From NCBI RefSeq assembly GCF_001687365.1, contig NZ_LGLV01000004.1, positions 620,001 to 684,000 of the forward strand: DNA of 64,000 nt, written 5' to 3'. The stretch's first letter is position 1; every line of letters begins with the position of its first letter. The notes beneath the pieces were generated by a model. That model saw only the letters and a program-made list of their open reading frames with translations, had not been told where the DNA came from and ran no database searches. The position numbers and the translations under genes are program-made. Below are positions 46,556 to 55,529 of this stretch, piece by piece. This stretch comes from Pararhizobium polonicum (GTDB taxonomy: Bacteria > Pseudomonadota > Alphaproteobacteria > Rhizobiales > Rhizobiaceae).

Positions 46556-47221
46556 ATGATCAAGAAAATCGCCGTTCTGGCCATCGCCGCCGTCTATCTG
46601 TCCGGCTGCACCACCACCGACCCGTATACGGGCCAGCAGAAAATGTCGAATACGGCCGGCGGCGCGCTGATCGGCGCGGGGCTTGGTGCGGCCACCGGTC
46701 TTCTGGTCGGCGGAAGCTCGGCGGGCCGGCGCGATGCGGCCCTGGTCGGCGCCGGCATCGGCGCGCTCGGCGGCGGCCTGATCGGCAACTACATGGACAG
46801 CCAGGAATCGGAGCTGCGCGCACAGCTGCAGGGCACCGGCGTTTCGGTCACCCGCGTCGGCGACCGCATCATTCTCAACATGCCGTCCAACATCACCTTC
46901 GCCACCGATCAGGATCAGGTCAACACCGGCTTCTATCCGACGCTGGATTCCGTGGCGATCGTGCTGCGCAAGTTCAACAAGACGCTGATCGATGTCGATG
47001 GCCATACGGATTCGACCGGCAGCGCCAGCTACAACAAGGGCCTTTCGGAGCGGCGTGCCGTCTCCGTCGCCAACTACCTCGGCTCGCGTGGCGTCGATCA
47101 GCGCCGCATGTCGGCTGTCGGCTACGGTCCCGACCGCCCCGTCGCATCGAACGGCAGCCCGGACGGCCGCGCCCAGAACCGCCGCGTCGAAATCTCGATC
47201 GCGCCGATCAAGGAAGGCTGA
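46556..47221 (+). CDS. OmpA-family lipoprotein
   Basis: A 221-residue outer-membrane lipoprotein. A signal peptide with lipobox LSGC makes Cys18 the lipid anchor. A Gly-zipper hairpin follows (GGALIGAGLGAATGLLVGG and AALVGAGIGALGGGLIG). The C-terminal OmpA domain binds peptidoglycan (VDGHTDSTG...LSERRAVSVANYL...GYGPDRPVASN, in parts). It anchors the outer membrane to the wall. ATG 46556 is preferred over an in-frame TTG at 46538. Confidence 0.9.
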   Translation: MIKKIAVLAIAAVYLSGCTTTDPYTGQQKMSNTAGGALIGAGLGAATGLLVGGSSAGRRDAALVGAGIGALGGGLIGNYMDSQESELRAQLQGTGVSVTRVGDRIILNMPSNITFATDQDQVNTGFYPTLDSVAIVLRKFNKTLIDVDGHTDSTGSASYNKGLSERRAVSVANYLGSRGVDQRRMSAVGYGPDRPVASNGSPDGRAQNRRVEISIAPIKEG

Positions 47222-47245
47222 TCCGACAGCCCGGGTTTCAAAAGG

Positions 47246-47321
47246 CCGGCCACCGCGTGAACGGCCCCCAGACGTTGACGTTCAGCGTTCGGGGGCCGGA
47301 TCATGCGGTGGCCGGTTTTTT
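47246..47321 (+). terminator. Large nested-stem terminator
   Basis: Outer stem CCGGCCACCGC (47246-47256) with GCGGTGGCCGG (47305-47315), inner stem GGCCCCC (47263-47269) with GGGGGCC (47291-47297), then TTTTTT. It follows the OmpA-family gene and is unusually long for a terminator. Confidence 0.9.
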
Positions 47322-47456
47322 ATGCGCGGCGTGCGAGCCGGGATGCCGCATCGCACAAACTGCGACGCTGCCTGCGCGTGAAAGCCGGGCGTACACCATT
47401 GACGCGAAGCGCGATCCGAACCTAAAGTCGGTTATTGCGAACGTGAGCAGATACGA

Positions 47457-48554
47457 ATGCGCGTCGACGCCGAACTCCTCTCTCAGGCATTGGACCGGGT
47501 CCAGACGGCCGTTTTCGAGCCGTCGCTGTGGCTGCCGACGATCGAAGCCATCGGCAGGGCGAGCGGTGCCTTGGGCGCCAACATCATGGAGCCGGCCGGA
47601 CGCGGTGCCTTTGGCGCGGCACTCAGCACCGAAAATCTCGACGGCCTCCTGGAAGGCTATGTTCGCGAAGACTGGGGCACACGGGATTTCCGGGCGCAAC
47701 TTCTGCCACCACTCCTGCGCGCAGGCGTGGTGCTGGAGGCGAACTACGTCTCCAGGGAACAATTCGACCACCACGAATATTACAAGTTCATGCGAAAATA
47801 CGGGGTCGGCGATTCCGTCCTGATGAATATCTCGTCGGCCACGGATGAGCTGTATTTCGTGCTTCAGAACAGCGTGGCAGAGGATTCTCCCCAGCCCGAC
47901 GACATGCCGCATTTCCACGCCATTCGAACCCGGCTTCAGACCGCTTTGCAGCTCGCCCAGCATATCGATGCAAGCAGGGTCATGGGCATGGCGGCGGCCT
48001 TCGAGACCTCGAATATCGGCTGTATCTTCTTTAACCGCAAAGGCCTTGTCACGCTGACCAACCCGAAGGCCGACGCACTGTTTACCGGTGATTTGCGGAT
48101 TTCACGGGGAGAGGTCCGGGCTTTTTCCGCGGCGGAAACCGCCCGTTTCAACCGCGAACTCAAAATCGCCATACAGGCTCCCGGACAATCCATCGATGCC
48201 TTGTCTGCCGTTCGCTTGTCGCGCCCCGGCAAACGGCCGCTGATTGCCCGGTTCGAACGGTTCGGTACCCATCTCGCCGATGTGTTTTCACATTCCTGCG
48301 CCATGGCCCTGATCGAGGATCCCGACGAGGATGTACAGCTGAAGCCGGAAACGCTGATGGCGCTGTTTGACCTGACGCCGGCCGAAACGAGGATATCGCT
48401 TCTTGTCGCCAGCGGCATGAGCGCCGTCGATATCGCCTGCCGGCACGGGATCGGCTACGAGACCGTCCGAAGCCATATCCGCTCGATTTTCCGCAAGACG
48501 GACACCGGCCGGCAATCCGAACTCAGCGCCCTGTTCGGCCGTATTCGTCTCTAA
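47457..48554 (+). CDS. LuxR-type transcriptional regulator
   Basis: A 365-residue regulator with a C-terminal LuxR/GerE helix-turn-helix (LTPAETRISLLVASGMSAVDIACRHGIGYETVRSHIRSIFRKT, in two parts). The N-terminal 290 residues show no autoinducer-binding signature; a PAS-like region is possible around residues 175-270. No LuxI is nearby. It is convergent with epmB and their stops overlap by 4 bases. Confidence 0.83.
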   Translation: MRVDAELLSQALDRVQTAVFEPSLWLPTIEAIGRASGALGANIMEPAGRGAFGAALSTENLDGLLEGYVREDWGTRDFRAQLLPPLLRAGVVLEANYVSREQFDHHEYYKFMRKYGVGDSVLMNISSATDELYFVLQNSVAEDSPQPDDMPHFHAIRTRLQTALQLAQHIDASRVMGMAAAFETSNIGCIFFNRKGLVTLTNPKADALFTGDLRISRGEVRAFSAAETARFNRELKIAIQAPGQSIDALSAVRLSRPGKRPLIARFERFGTHLADVFSHSCAMALIEDPDEDVQLKPETLMALFDLTPAETRISLLVASGMSAVDIACRHGIGYETVRSHIRSIFRKTDTGRQSELSALFGRIRL

Positions 48555-49615
48555 TCCTGCCCTGCGACGACAGGCGGATAGGCGTGCGTTTCGCCATGAA
48601 AATCCGAGACCGTATAACAGCCGCCGCCATTGTCCTCGATGGTCGCGGCACTGATCACCGTCTTGCCGTGGCCGCCGGGAATATCGAGGATATAGGCGGG
48701 CTGGCAGAGACCGGAGACACGGCCGCGCAGGGACGCGACCAATGCCTGGCCCTCCTCGATCGTCAGGCGGAAATGGCTGGTGCCGGGGGCCAGATCGGGA
48801 TGGTGCAGATAATAGGGCTTGATCCGGTTTTCGACGAAGGCCCGCATCAGGGCGGCCAGCGTATCGGCATCGTCATTGACGCCCTTCAACAGCACCGACT
48901 GGCTGACCATGACGATGCCGCTCTCGACCAGACGGGCGCAGGCGGCGCGGGCATCGGCCGTCAGTTCGCGCGGATGATTGGCGTGCAGCGCCAGATAGGT
49001 GGTCTTGCCGCTGGCCTTCAGCGCGGCGATCAGGGCAGCATCGACGCGCTCCGGCTCGACGACCGGCACGCGGGTGTGGAAGCGGACGATCTTGACGTGA
49101 TCGATCGCCGCCAGCCGCTCCATGATGGCGGCAAGCCGGCGTGGCGACAGCACCAGCGGATCGCCACCGGTGAGGATCACCTCCCAGATTTCCGTGTGGG
49201 CGGCGATATAGGCAAAGGCATTGTCCATCGCCTGCGATGCAAGCGTGCCGAGCCCCTGCGGCCCGACCATTTCGCGGCGAAAGCAGAAGCGGCAATAGAC
49301 CGGGCAGACATGCACGGCCTTCAGCAGCACGCGATCGGGATAGCGATGAACGATGCCTTCGACAGGGCTATGCGCGCCGTCGCCGATCGGATCCTCGCGC
49401 TCTTCCGGCAGGCGGACGAGCTCGGCCGCATCGGGCACGAACTGGCGGGCAATCGGATCGTTGGCATCGTCGGGATCGATCAGCGCCGCGATCGCCGGCG
49501 TGATGGCCACCGCATAGCGGGCCGCGACATCGTCCAGTCCGGGGCGCCGGGCTGCGGCAACCAGCCGCGCCTCTTCCAGATCGTCGATGGTTTTCAGGGA
49601 GCGAAGCGCGGTCAT
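48551..49615 (-). CDS. epmB: EF-P lysine 2,3-aminomutase family protein
   Basis: A 354-residue radical-SAM enzyme of the KamA/EpmB type. The [4Fe-4S] cysteines Cys104, Cys108 and Cys111 lie in HVCPVYCRFCFR. The PLP lysine is in IPGGHGKTVIS. It would convert lysine to beta-lysine, the substrate of EpmA. Overlap with epmA by 4 bases and the divergent efp confirm the EF-P pathway assignment. Confidence 0.93.
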   Translation of the reverse strand: MTALRSLKTIDDLEEARLVAAARRPGLDDVAARYAVAITPAIAALIDPDDANDPIARQFVPDAAELVRLPEEREDPIGDGAHSPVEGIVHRYPDRVLLKAVHVCPVYCRFCFRREMVGPQGLGTLASQAMDNAFAYIAAHTEIWEVILTGGDPLVLSPRRLAAIMERLAAIDHVKIVRFHTRVPVVEPERVDAALIAALKASGKTTYLALHANHPRELTADARAACARLVESGIVMVSQSVLLKGVNDDADTLAALMRAFVENRIKPYYLHHPDLAPGTSHFRLTIEEGQALVASLRGRVSGLCQPAYILDIPGGHGKTVISAATIEDNGGGCYTVSDFHGETHAYPPVVAGQD

Positions 49616-50682
49616 GGGCGATCCTTGCCCATAGGGTCGGTTTCGGCCACCGGCGCCCAGATGACCTGATCGATCCGCGATGCGCCCGTCGCCAGCATCA
49701 CCAGCCGGTCGAAGCCGAGCGCGCTGCCGCTCGCCTGCGGCATGATTTCCAGGGCTCTCAGAAAATCCTCGTCCAGCGGATAGGTTTCGCCGTAGACGCG
49801 GCTTTTCTCGGTCATCTCCATTGCGAAGCGGCGGCGCTGTTCGCGCGCATCGGTCAGTTCGCCGAAGGCATTGGCAAGCTCGACGCCGCAGGCATAAAGC
49901 TCGAACCGTTCCGCCACCCGCGCATCATGCGGTGCTGGCCGGGCGAGAGCGGCTTCGGCGACCGGATATTCGTACAGGACCGTGGCGCGGCCGAAACCGA
50001 GGTTGGGCTCGACCTTCTCGACGATCACCCGGCTGAACAGATCGGCCCAGGTATCGTCCCCGGCGACACGCAGCCCGGCGGCGCGAAGGGTCTCCGCCAG
50101 ACGGTCCCGATCGGTCTCGCCGTTGCGGTCGATGGAGGCCAGAAGATCGACATCGGCAAAACGCGCGAAGGCTTCGGCGACGGTGATGCGCTCGGGCTCT
50201 GCGAAGGGATCGGCTTGTCCGCCACGATAGGTCAGCTGCTTTGCCCCCACCGTTTCGGCTGCAAGGCCGAGAATATCGGCGCAATCGCGCATCAGCGCAT
50301 CATAGGTTTCGCCGGCCCGGTACCATTCGAGCATGGTGAATTCCGGATGATGCAGCGGCCCGCGCTCGCGGTTGCGATAGACATGGGCGAAGCAGGCGAT
50401 CCGCTCCTCGCCGGCCGCCAGCAGCTTTTTGCAGGCAAACTCGGGCGAGGTGTGGAGATAGAGCAGCGCGGCACTCCCGTCGTGATGGATAGCCTGCGTT
50501 GCAAAGGCATGCAGATGCGCCTCGTTGCCGGGCGACACCTGCAGCGTCGCGGTATCCACCTCGATGAAATCGTGCGCAGCGAAAAAACCGCGCAGGGCGG
50601 CCTGAATCCGGTTGCGGCCGAGGAGGAAACCACGGCGGTCGGCATGGACATCGGGGGTCCACCAGGGGGAGGCAGCGGGCAT
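49612..50682 (-). CDS. epmA: EF-P--(R)-beta-lysine ligase
   Basis: A 356-residue class II lysyl-tRNA synthetase-like protein (EpmA/PoxA/GenX) lacking the anticodon domain. Class II motif 2 is in CFAHVYRNRERGPLHHPEFTMLEWY (two segments) and motif 3 in GSALGFDRLVMLATG. It attaches beta-lysine to Lys34 of EF-P. The ATG at 50682 is chosen; the codon before it is TTG. It is the first gene of the epmA-epmB pair. Confidence 0.94.
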   Translation of the reverse strand: MPAASPWWTPDVHADRRGFLLGRNRIQAALRGFFAAHDFIEVDTATLQVSPGNEAHLHAFATQAIHHDGSAALLYLHTSPEFACKKLLAAGEERIACFAHVYRNRERGPLHHPEFTMLEWYRAGETYDALMRDCADILGLAAETVGAKQLTYRGGQADPFAEPERITVAEAFARFADVDLLASIDRNGETDRDRLAETLRAAGLRVAGDDTWADLFSRVIVEKVEPNLGFGRATVLYEYPVAEAALARPAPHDARVAERFELYACGVELANAFGELTDAREQRRRFAMEMTEKSRVYGETYPLDEDFLRALEIMPQASGSALGFDRLVMLATGASRIDQVIWAPVAETDPMGKDRP

Positions 50683-50880
50683 CAAGGTCCTGTGTCCTAA
50701 TTACCGGATCGTCCGATCCTTCGCGCAATTGCACGGTTTCTTCGAGCCGGATCCGCCGTCACACTGGCAATTTGCCGAAATATAGGATAGGTGCGGCCCG
50801 AAAACGCATTCTGGCGTCTGTGACGCGCATATTTCGTGCGCTCCTCTACGACGCATCAAGCTCAGTTACAAGGAAGACTT

Positions 50881-51450
50881 ATGGTCAAGGTAATCGCCTC
50901 CTCAGTCCGCAAGGGCAATGTTCTCGAAGTCGACGGCAAACTCTACGCTGTTCTGACCGCCGCGAACTTTCATCCCGGCAAGGGCACGCCGGTCACCCAG
51001 GTCGACATGCGCCGCATTTCCGACGGCGTGAAGGTTTCCGAGCGTTGGCGCACCACCGAACAGGTCGAGCGCGCCTTCGTCGAGGACAGCGAACACACCT
51101 TCCTCTACGAGGATGGCGAAGGCTTCCACTTCATGAACCCGCAGAACTACGATCAGGTCGCCGTTTCGCCTGACGTCGTCGGCGACGACAAGGCCTATCT
51201 GCAAGAGGGCATGACGGTTCAGCTGAAGATGTTCGAAGGCATCGCGCTGGCGCTGGAACTGCCGACCCGCATGACGCTGGAAATCGCCGAGACCGAACCG
51301 GTCGTCAAGGGCCAGACGGCCTCATCTTCCTACAAGCCGGCGATCCTGACGAATGGCGTGCGCACGATGGTGCCGCCGCATATCGGCGTCGGCACCCGCG
51401 TCGTCATCCTGACCGAAGACGCGTCCTACGTCGAACGCGCCAAGGACTGA
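50881..51450 (+). CDS. efp: Elongation factor P
   Basis: A 189-residue EF-P, which rescues ribosomes stalled on polyproline. Lys34, the modified residue, lies at the tip of the loop HPGKGTP. The three OB-like domains are complete. The ATG at 50881 matches the family; the open frame from 50836 is leader. It is divergent from epmAB across a 198-base promoter region. Confidence 0.97.
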   Translation: MVKVIASSVRKGNVLEVDGKLYAVLTAANFHPGKGTPVTQVDMRRISDGVKVSERWRTTEQVERAFVEDSEHTFLYEDGEGFHFMNPQNYDQVAVSPDVVGDDKAYLQEGMTVQLKMFEGIALALELPTRMTLEIAETEPVVKGQTASSSYKPAILTNGVRTMVPPHIGVGTRVVILTEDASYVERAKD

Positions 51451-51465
51451 TCCTGACATCAGGCA

Positions 51466-51502
51466 CGACAACGGGCGCGGCTTCAAACCGCGCCCGTTGT
51501 CG
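51466..51502 (+). terminator. Terminator of efp
   Basis: A 15-bp perfect stem runs 51466-51480 with 51488-51502, loop CTTCAAA, then CGTT. The stem is very stable, though the T tract is poor. It also lies downstream of the convergent 51524 gene. Confidence 0.8.
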
Positions 51503-51523
51503 TTCCCGCCTCACAATGCGACG

Positions 51524-51853
51524 CTAGTGCTTCAGTTCCGGATAGGCCTCGGACACGTCGCCGGCGTCGCCATGCGTGTCGTCGTAGCCTTCCAGCGTCA
51601 CCGAAACAGCGTCATCGACATCCAGCCCGCCTTCCCGGCGCACGGCGATGCGTGATCCGTTTCCCCGGACAAGGATGGCATCGCCATTGAAGCCCTGCTT
51701 CAACAGCCAGTCGCGCGGCGCATTGAGCCGGATGCGGACCTGCTGCCTATCGTCGTCCTCGCGGGCCACGACCAGTTCGTAGGAGACCGGCTGGGAATTG
51801 CCATTGATCTCCAGCTTGCCCTGGCCGTTGCCTTCGGCTGCGAATGTCAGCAT
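51524..51853 (-). CDS. Hypothetical protein of about 109 residues
   Basis: A soluble protein with no signal or membrane segment. The sequence, rich in Asp and Arg, suggests a small beta-rich fold: SYELVVAREDDDRQQVRIRLNA and LVRGNGSRIAVRREG. GGAGAAAAAC before ATG supports the start. It is on the same strand as the GlsB-family gene 21 bases upstream. The function is unknown. Confidence 0.65.
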   Translation of the reverse strand: MLTFAAEGNGQGKLEINGNSQPVSYELVVAREDDDRQQVRIRLNAPRDWLLKQGFNGDAILVRGNGSRIAVRREGGLDVDDAVSVTLEGYDDTHGDAGDVSEAYPELKH

Positions 51854-51874
51854 GTTTTTCTCCTTCAGTGAACG

Positions 51875-52126
51875 TTATCGCCTGACGGCCCGTCCGACTG
51901 CGATGAGAAGGCAGGCACCGATAAAGCCGATGACCAGATAGGCGAGCCAGCCCGTGAACCCCATTCCGGCAAAGGACAGAATGGCATTGAGGACGACGGC
52001 GCCGAGAATGCCGAGAATGATATTCATGAACAGGCCCGTGTTGGACTTCATGAACATTTCTGCCATCCAGCCGGCAAAGCCGCCGATGATGATTGCTGCG
52101 ATCCACCCTACACCATTGACACCCAT
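51875..52126 (-). CDS. GlsB/YeaQ/YmgE family stress membrane protein
   Basis: An 83-residue protein with three transmembrane segments and the glycine pattern IIIGGFAGWMAEMFM, GLFMNIILGILGAVV, characteristic of the transglycosylase-associated (GlsB/YeaQ) family. Such genes are stress-induced; the biochemical role is unknown. AAGGAG precedes ATG. Confidence 0.92.
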   Translation of the reverse strand: MGVNGVGWIAAIIIGGFAGWMAEMFMKSNTGLFMNIILGILGAVVLNAILSFAGMGFTGWLAYLVIGFIGACLLIAVGRAVRR

Positions 52127-52319
52127 GTCTTGCTCCTTGATTGAAACGCAACTGCTGCTGCAACCATCATAACGGCTTTGTCGCCATTATGTTCCGGGCC
52201 GGACGGGCGCTCTATCAAATGCCCTGATGTTAACCCCCACAAATATGAATTTGCCGATCACCCCCGCCTTCGGTAGAGCCGAACACGGACGATCGGTATC
52301 GCCCTTGGAGGATGGCATC

Positions 52320-53228
52320 TTGGATCAGCAGACAGCAGCACCGGCCTACCGGAACGATGGACCCATTCCGCCGGCGCACGTGCCGCCGGGTGCCGGCTCA
52401 ACCGCTGCCCTCACCGGTGGCCTGATGTGTCTTCTGTCGATGTCGAGCGTGCAATTCGGCTCTGCGTTTTCGGCACCGGCGATTGCCGCCTATGGCCCTT
52501 TCGGCACCACCTGGCTGCGGCTGATCTGGGCAGCCCTCCTGCTTGCCATCATCGTCCGGCCGCCGGTCCTGCGCTATTCGCGGGCGCAGTGGAAGACGGC
52601 GGGGCTGCTTGGCGCATCCATGGCGGGCATGACGATGTGTTTCTTCGCGGCGATCGAGCGCATTCCGCTCGGCCTTGCCGTCGCCATCGATTTTCTCGGA
52701 CCGCTTGCCGTCGCCACCTTCGCCTTCGGCCTTGGCTGGCGGCTCGTCTGGCCGCTGATCGCCGGGGCCGGCGTGCTGCTGCTCGCCCATGACGGCAACG
52801 GCTGGGTCGGTGATCCCACCGGCATTCTCTTTGCTTTTGGCGCCGCCACCGGCTGGGGGCTCTATATCGTCCTGATGAAGAAGGCCGGAAGCACCTTCGA
52901 AGGCCTGCAGGGCCTGTCGATGTCGCTGATCGTGGCGGCGATCGTTGCAACGCCGTTCGGGCTGATGGAGGTCTCGCGCATGACCGTTGAAGGCGTCGTC
53001 GCCGTCGCCGGTCTCGCCCTCCTCGTGCCGCTGATCCCCTATGCGCTGGAAATGATCGCGCTGCGCCGCATGAGCACGTCCTCCTTCGGCATCCTGATGA
53101 GCCTGGAGCCGGCGCTCGGCGCCATTGCCGGTTTCCTCGTTCTCAGCCAGCCGATGACGGCGCTGCAGATCACCGGCACCATACTCGTGGTCACTGCAAG
53201 CGCCGGAGCGACCGCCACCGGCCGTTGA
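52320..53228 (+). CDS. EamA/RhtA-like exporter (DMT superfamily)
   Basis: A 302-residue transporter of the drug/metabolite superfamily with ten transmembrane segments and two EamA repeats. The RhtA subgroup exports threonine and homoserine. A TTG at 52320 is preceded by GGAGG 8 bases upstream, and from there the length matches RhtA. The in-frame ATG at 52227 adds 31 hydrophilic residues and has no ribosome-binding site, but cannot be excluded. It is divergent from the GlsB-family gene. Confidence 0.83.
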   Translation: MDQQTAAPAYRNDGPIPPAHVPPGAGSTAALTGGLMCLLSMSSVQFGSAFSAPAIAAYGPFGTTWLRLIWAALLLAIIVRPPVLRYSRAQWKTAGLLGASMAGMTMCFFAAIERIPLGLAVAIDFLGPLAVATFAFGLGWRLVWPLIAGAGVLLLAHDGNGWVGDPTGILFAFGAATGWGLYIVLMKKAGSTFEGLQGLSMSLIVAAIVATPFGLMEVSRMTVEGVVAVAGLALLVPLIPYALEMIALRRMSTSSFGILMSLEPALGAIAGFLVLSQPMTALQITGTILVVTASAGATATGR

Positions 53229-53313
53229 ATTTTCACGAAATAGTGCCGCGCTTTTTGCAAACCCGGTGATAGAGTGCGGCTTCGTAAGCGTCGTTTTATC
53301 CATCGAGGTATGC

Positions 53314-54555
53314 ATGTTTCCACTGTCGCATATGATGAAAGCCTTCATCCGCAAGGGCCAGCTGACCGTTATCGACGCCGATGGCAAACCGCATGTTTTT
53401 TCCGGCGAGCCCGGCCCTGAAGTGACCATGCGGCTGACCGATCGCAAGCTTTACCGCAGCCTCGTCTTCAATTCCGAACTGGCCGCCGGCGAAGCCTATA
53501 TGGACGGTACGCTACGCTTCGAGGAAGGCTCGAACTTACGCGATTTCCTGACGCTGTTTTCGATCAACCGGCTGTCGCTCGGCTCCTATCCGATCCAGAA
53601 GGCGCTGCGCGCCATCAAGATGCGCTTCCGCAAGCGCCAGCAGTCCAACGTCAAGGGCGAGGCGCAGCGCAACGTCGCGCATCACTACGATCTCGGCAAC
53701 GATTTCTACAAACTCTTCCTCGACGAGCACATGCTCTATTCCTGCGCCTATTTCCGCGAGCCGGACGAGACGCTGGAGCAGGCGCAGCGCAACAAGCTGA
53801 GGCTGCTGGCCTCCAAGCTCTGCCTGCGGCCGGGCATGAAGGTACTCGATATCGGCTGCGGCTGGGGCGATCTGGCGCTCTATCTCGCCCAGCTCGAGGA
53901 TGTCGAGGTGCTGGGCGTGACGCTGTCGAAGGAACAGCAGGCGCTGGCGACGCAGCGCGCCAAGGATGCCGGGCTCGAAGGCCGGGTCCGCTTCGAGCTG
54001 CGCGACTACCGCGAGGTCGACGAGACCTTCGACCGCATCGTCTCGGTCGGCATGTTCGAGCATGTCGGCGTCAGCCACTACGACGAATTCTTCAAGAAGC
54101 TGAACGCGCTGATGCCGGACGACGGCATCGCCGTGCTGCATTCGATCGGCCATATGAGCCCGCCCGGCATGGCCAGCGCCTGGCTGCGCAAATATATTTT
54201 CCCCGGCGCCTATTCCCCCGCCCTGTCCGAGGTTTTCGAGGTGGTGGAGCAAAACCATCTCTGGGTGAGCGATCTGGAATTCCTGCGGGTCCACTATGCG
54301 ACGACGCTCAAGCACTGGGTCGAGCGCTTCGAGAAGAACCGCGCCAAGGTCGTCGAGATGTATGACGAACGCTTTGCCCGCATGTGGGAATTCTACCTGA
54401 TCAGCTGCGAGATGATGTTCCGCACCGGCAGCCAGCTGGTCTTCCACATGCAGCTGTCACGTTCGCGCGATGCCGCGCCGATCGTGCGCGACTACATCAC
54501 CGACCGGCAGAAGGCCTATATCGTGCGGGAACAGACGCTCAACATCACCCTATGA
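53314..54555 (+). CDS. cfa: Cyclopropane-fatty-acyl-phospholipid synthase
   Basis: A 413-residue SAM-dependent methyltransferase acting on membrane phospholipids. The SAM motif VLDIGCGWGDLALYLA is near residue 180. The catalytic segment GMFEHVGVSHYDEFF carries the family Glu, and NVAHHYDLGNDFYKLFLDE is diagnostic. ATG 53314 has GAGG 5 bases upstream; the open frame to 53266 is leader. Cyclopropane fatty acids accompany stationary phase and acid stress. Confidence 0.92.
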   Translation: MFPLSHMMKAFIRKGQLTVIDADGKPHVFSGEPGPEVTMRLTDRKLYRSLVFNSELAAGEAYMDGTLRFEEGSNLRDFLTLFSINRLSLGSYPIQKALRAIKMRFRKRQQSNVKGEAQRNVAHHYDLGNDFYKLFLDEHMLYSCAYFREPDETLEQAQRNKLRLLASKLCLRPGMKVLDIGCGWGDLALYLAQLEDVEVLGVTLSKEQQALATQRAKDAGLEGRVRFELRDYREVDETFDRIVSVGMFEHVGVSHYDEFFKKLNALMPDDGIAVLHSIGHMSPPGMASAWLRKYIFPGAYSPALSEVFEVVEQNHLWVSDLEFLRVHYATTLKHWVERFEKNRAKVVEMYDERFARMWEFYLISCEMMFRTGSQLVFHMQLSRSRDAAPIVRDYITDRQKAYIVREQTLNITL

Positions 54556-55366
54556 GCGACTGATCGCCGTCCGCCTGCCATTGCAGCCGCTTGTAGTCGA
54601 AGCCGTATTCCAGCGTCGGCTTCACCACGGCGAAATAGGGCGAGAGATCGAAATCGCGCGGCGTATAGAGCGAGTGATGGCGGATATGCAGGATCTCGGC
54701 GCGGGAATAGGACGACGTTGCCGCAGCCCGGCCGGGCGCGCGGGTGATCTCCGGCAGGATCGGATAGCGGATCTGCTCGAAGGCCTGGGCGATCAGCGTC
54801 GAGCAGATGGCCCGCGTCGGATCGCCGGACCCGAAGGCCAGCATGCGGCGGCGAAAGCGCACCGGCACCGGCGGTGTCGGCATGAAGAAACGCAGCATGT
54901 CGAGGATGTTCTTCATGTCGTATTTCAGGCCCAGCCGTGAGATCATGAACGACAGGACGGCGTTGCGGTCGTCCGGCGTCAGTCCGACGGGCCGGCAGAT
55001 GCGGGTGTTGTAGGTCGCATATTTGCTGAGCGGCACCGCGACGCAGCCCTGCCCCAGATTGACCTCGATGAGCTGCGGCCGATCGATCACCGGCAGCGTT
55101 GCCTCGTCCAGCGTCAGCGGAATTTCGTCGCCGGCGAAGAAGGCGGCATGCGACCAGGTCGACTGGGTGAGATATTTGATCGCCGCCGAGACCTTGTGAT
55201 TGCCTTCGATCAGGAGGATATCGCCCGGTCTCAGCGTCCGCGCCAGGGTTTCGGGATCGGATGGCGTGTAGGGCTCATAGCCGGATGTCTTTGCCGTCAG
55301 TCTTCCCGCCAGCGCCATGCCGACACGGTCGAGAAACGTATCCTTGCTGGTGAGGAGCGGGTTCAT
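54545..55366 (-). CDS. YiiX-like permuted NlpC/P60 cysteine peptidase
   Basis: A 273-residue protein of the permuted papain-like YaeF/YiiX group. LRPGDILLIEGNHKVSAAIKYLTQ leads to the catalytic His in STWSHAAFF, and the Cys is in ICSTLIAQAF. Such proteins cleave peptidoglycan or act on lipids; there is no signal peptide here, so a cytoplasmic or membrane-associated role is possible. Its 3' end overlaps the cfa gene by 11 bases in convergent orientation. Confidence 0.83.
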   Translation of the reverse strand: MNPLLTSKDTFLDRVGMALAGRLTAKTSGYEPYTPSDPETLARTLRPGDILLIEGNHKVSAAIKYLTQSTWSHAAFFAGDEIPLTLDEATLPVIDRPQLIEVNLGQGCVAVPLSKYATYNTRICRPVGLTPDDRNAVLSFMISRLGLKYDMKNILDMLRFFMPTPPVPVRFRRRMLAFGSGDPTRAICSTLIAQAFEQIRYPILPEITRAPGRAAATSSYSRAEILHIRHHSLYTPRDFDLSPYFAVVKPTLEYGFDYKRLQWQADGDQSLIG

Positions 55367-55469
55367 GCGGAAAGCGGCTTTCGCAGAGGCGGTTCGTCGT
55401 TCTGTTTATGTAGGAAGTTATCCGGCTGCCTGTCGAGTCCTGCCAGGGTTCAGCCGCGCGTGTTTCGGC

Positions 55470-55513
55470 TTGACCTTTTCGTGATGGGCTCCTATTTTTA
55501 GAATAATTCTAAA
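55470..55513 (+). promoter_or_regulatory. mbfA promoter with perfect Irr/ICE box
   Basis: TTGACC (55470-55475) and TATTTT (55493-55498) are 17 bases apart. The iron control element TTTAGAA-TAA-TTCTAAA (55497-55513) is a perfect inverted repeat overlapping the -10 and the start point. Established work in rhizobia assigns this motif to Irr, which represses ferritin-type genes when iron is low. Confidence 0.87.
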
Positions 55514-55529
55514 CTAGGTCCCTGCCGTC

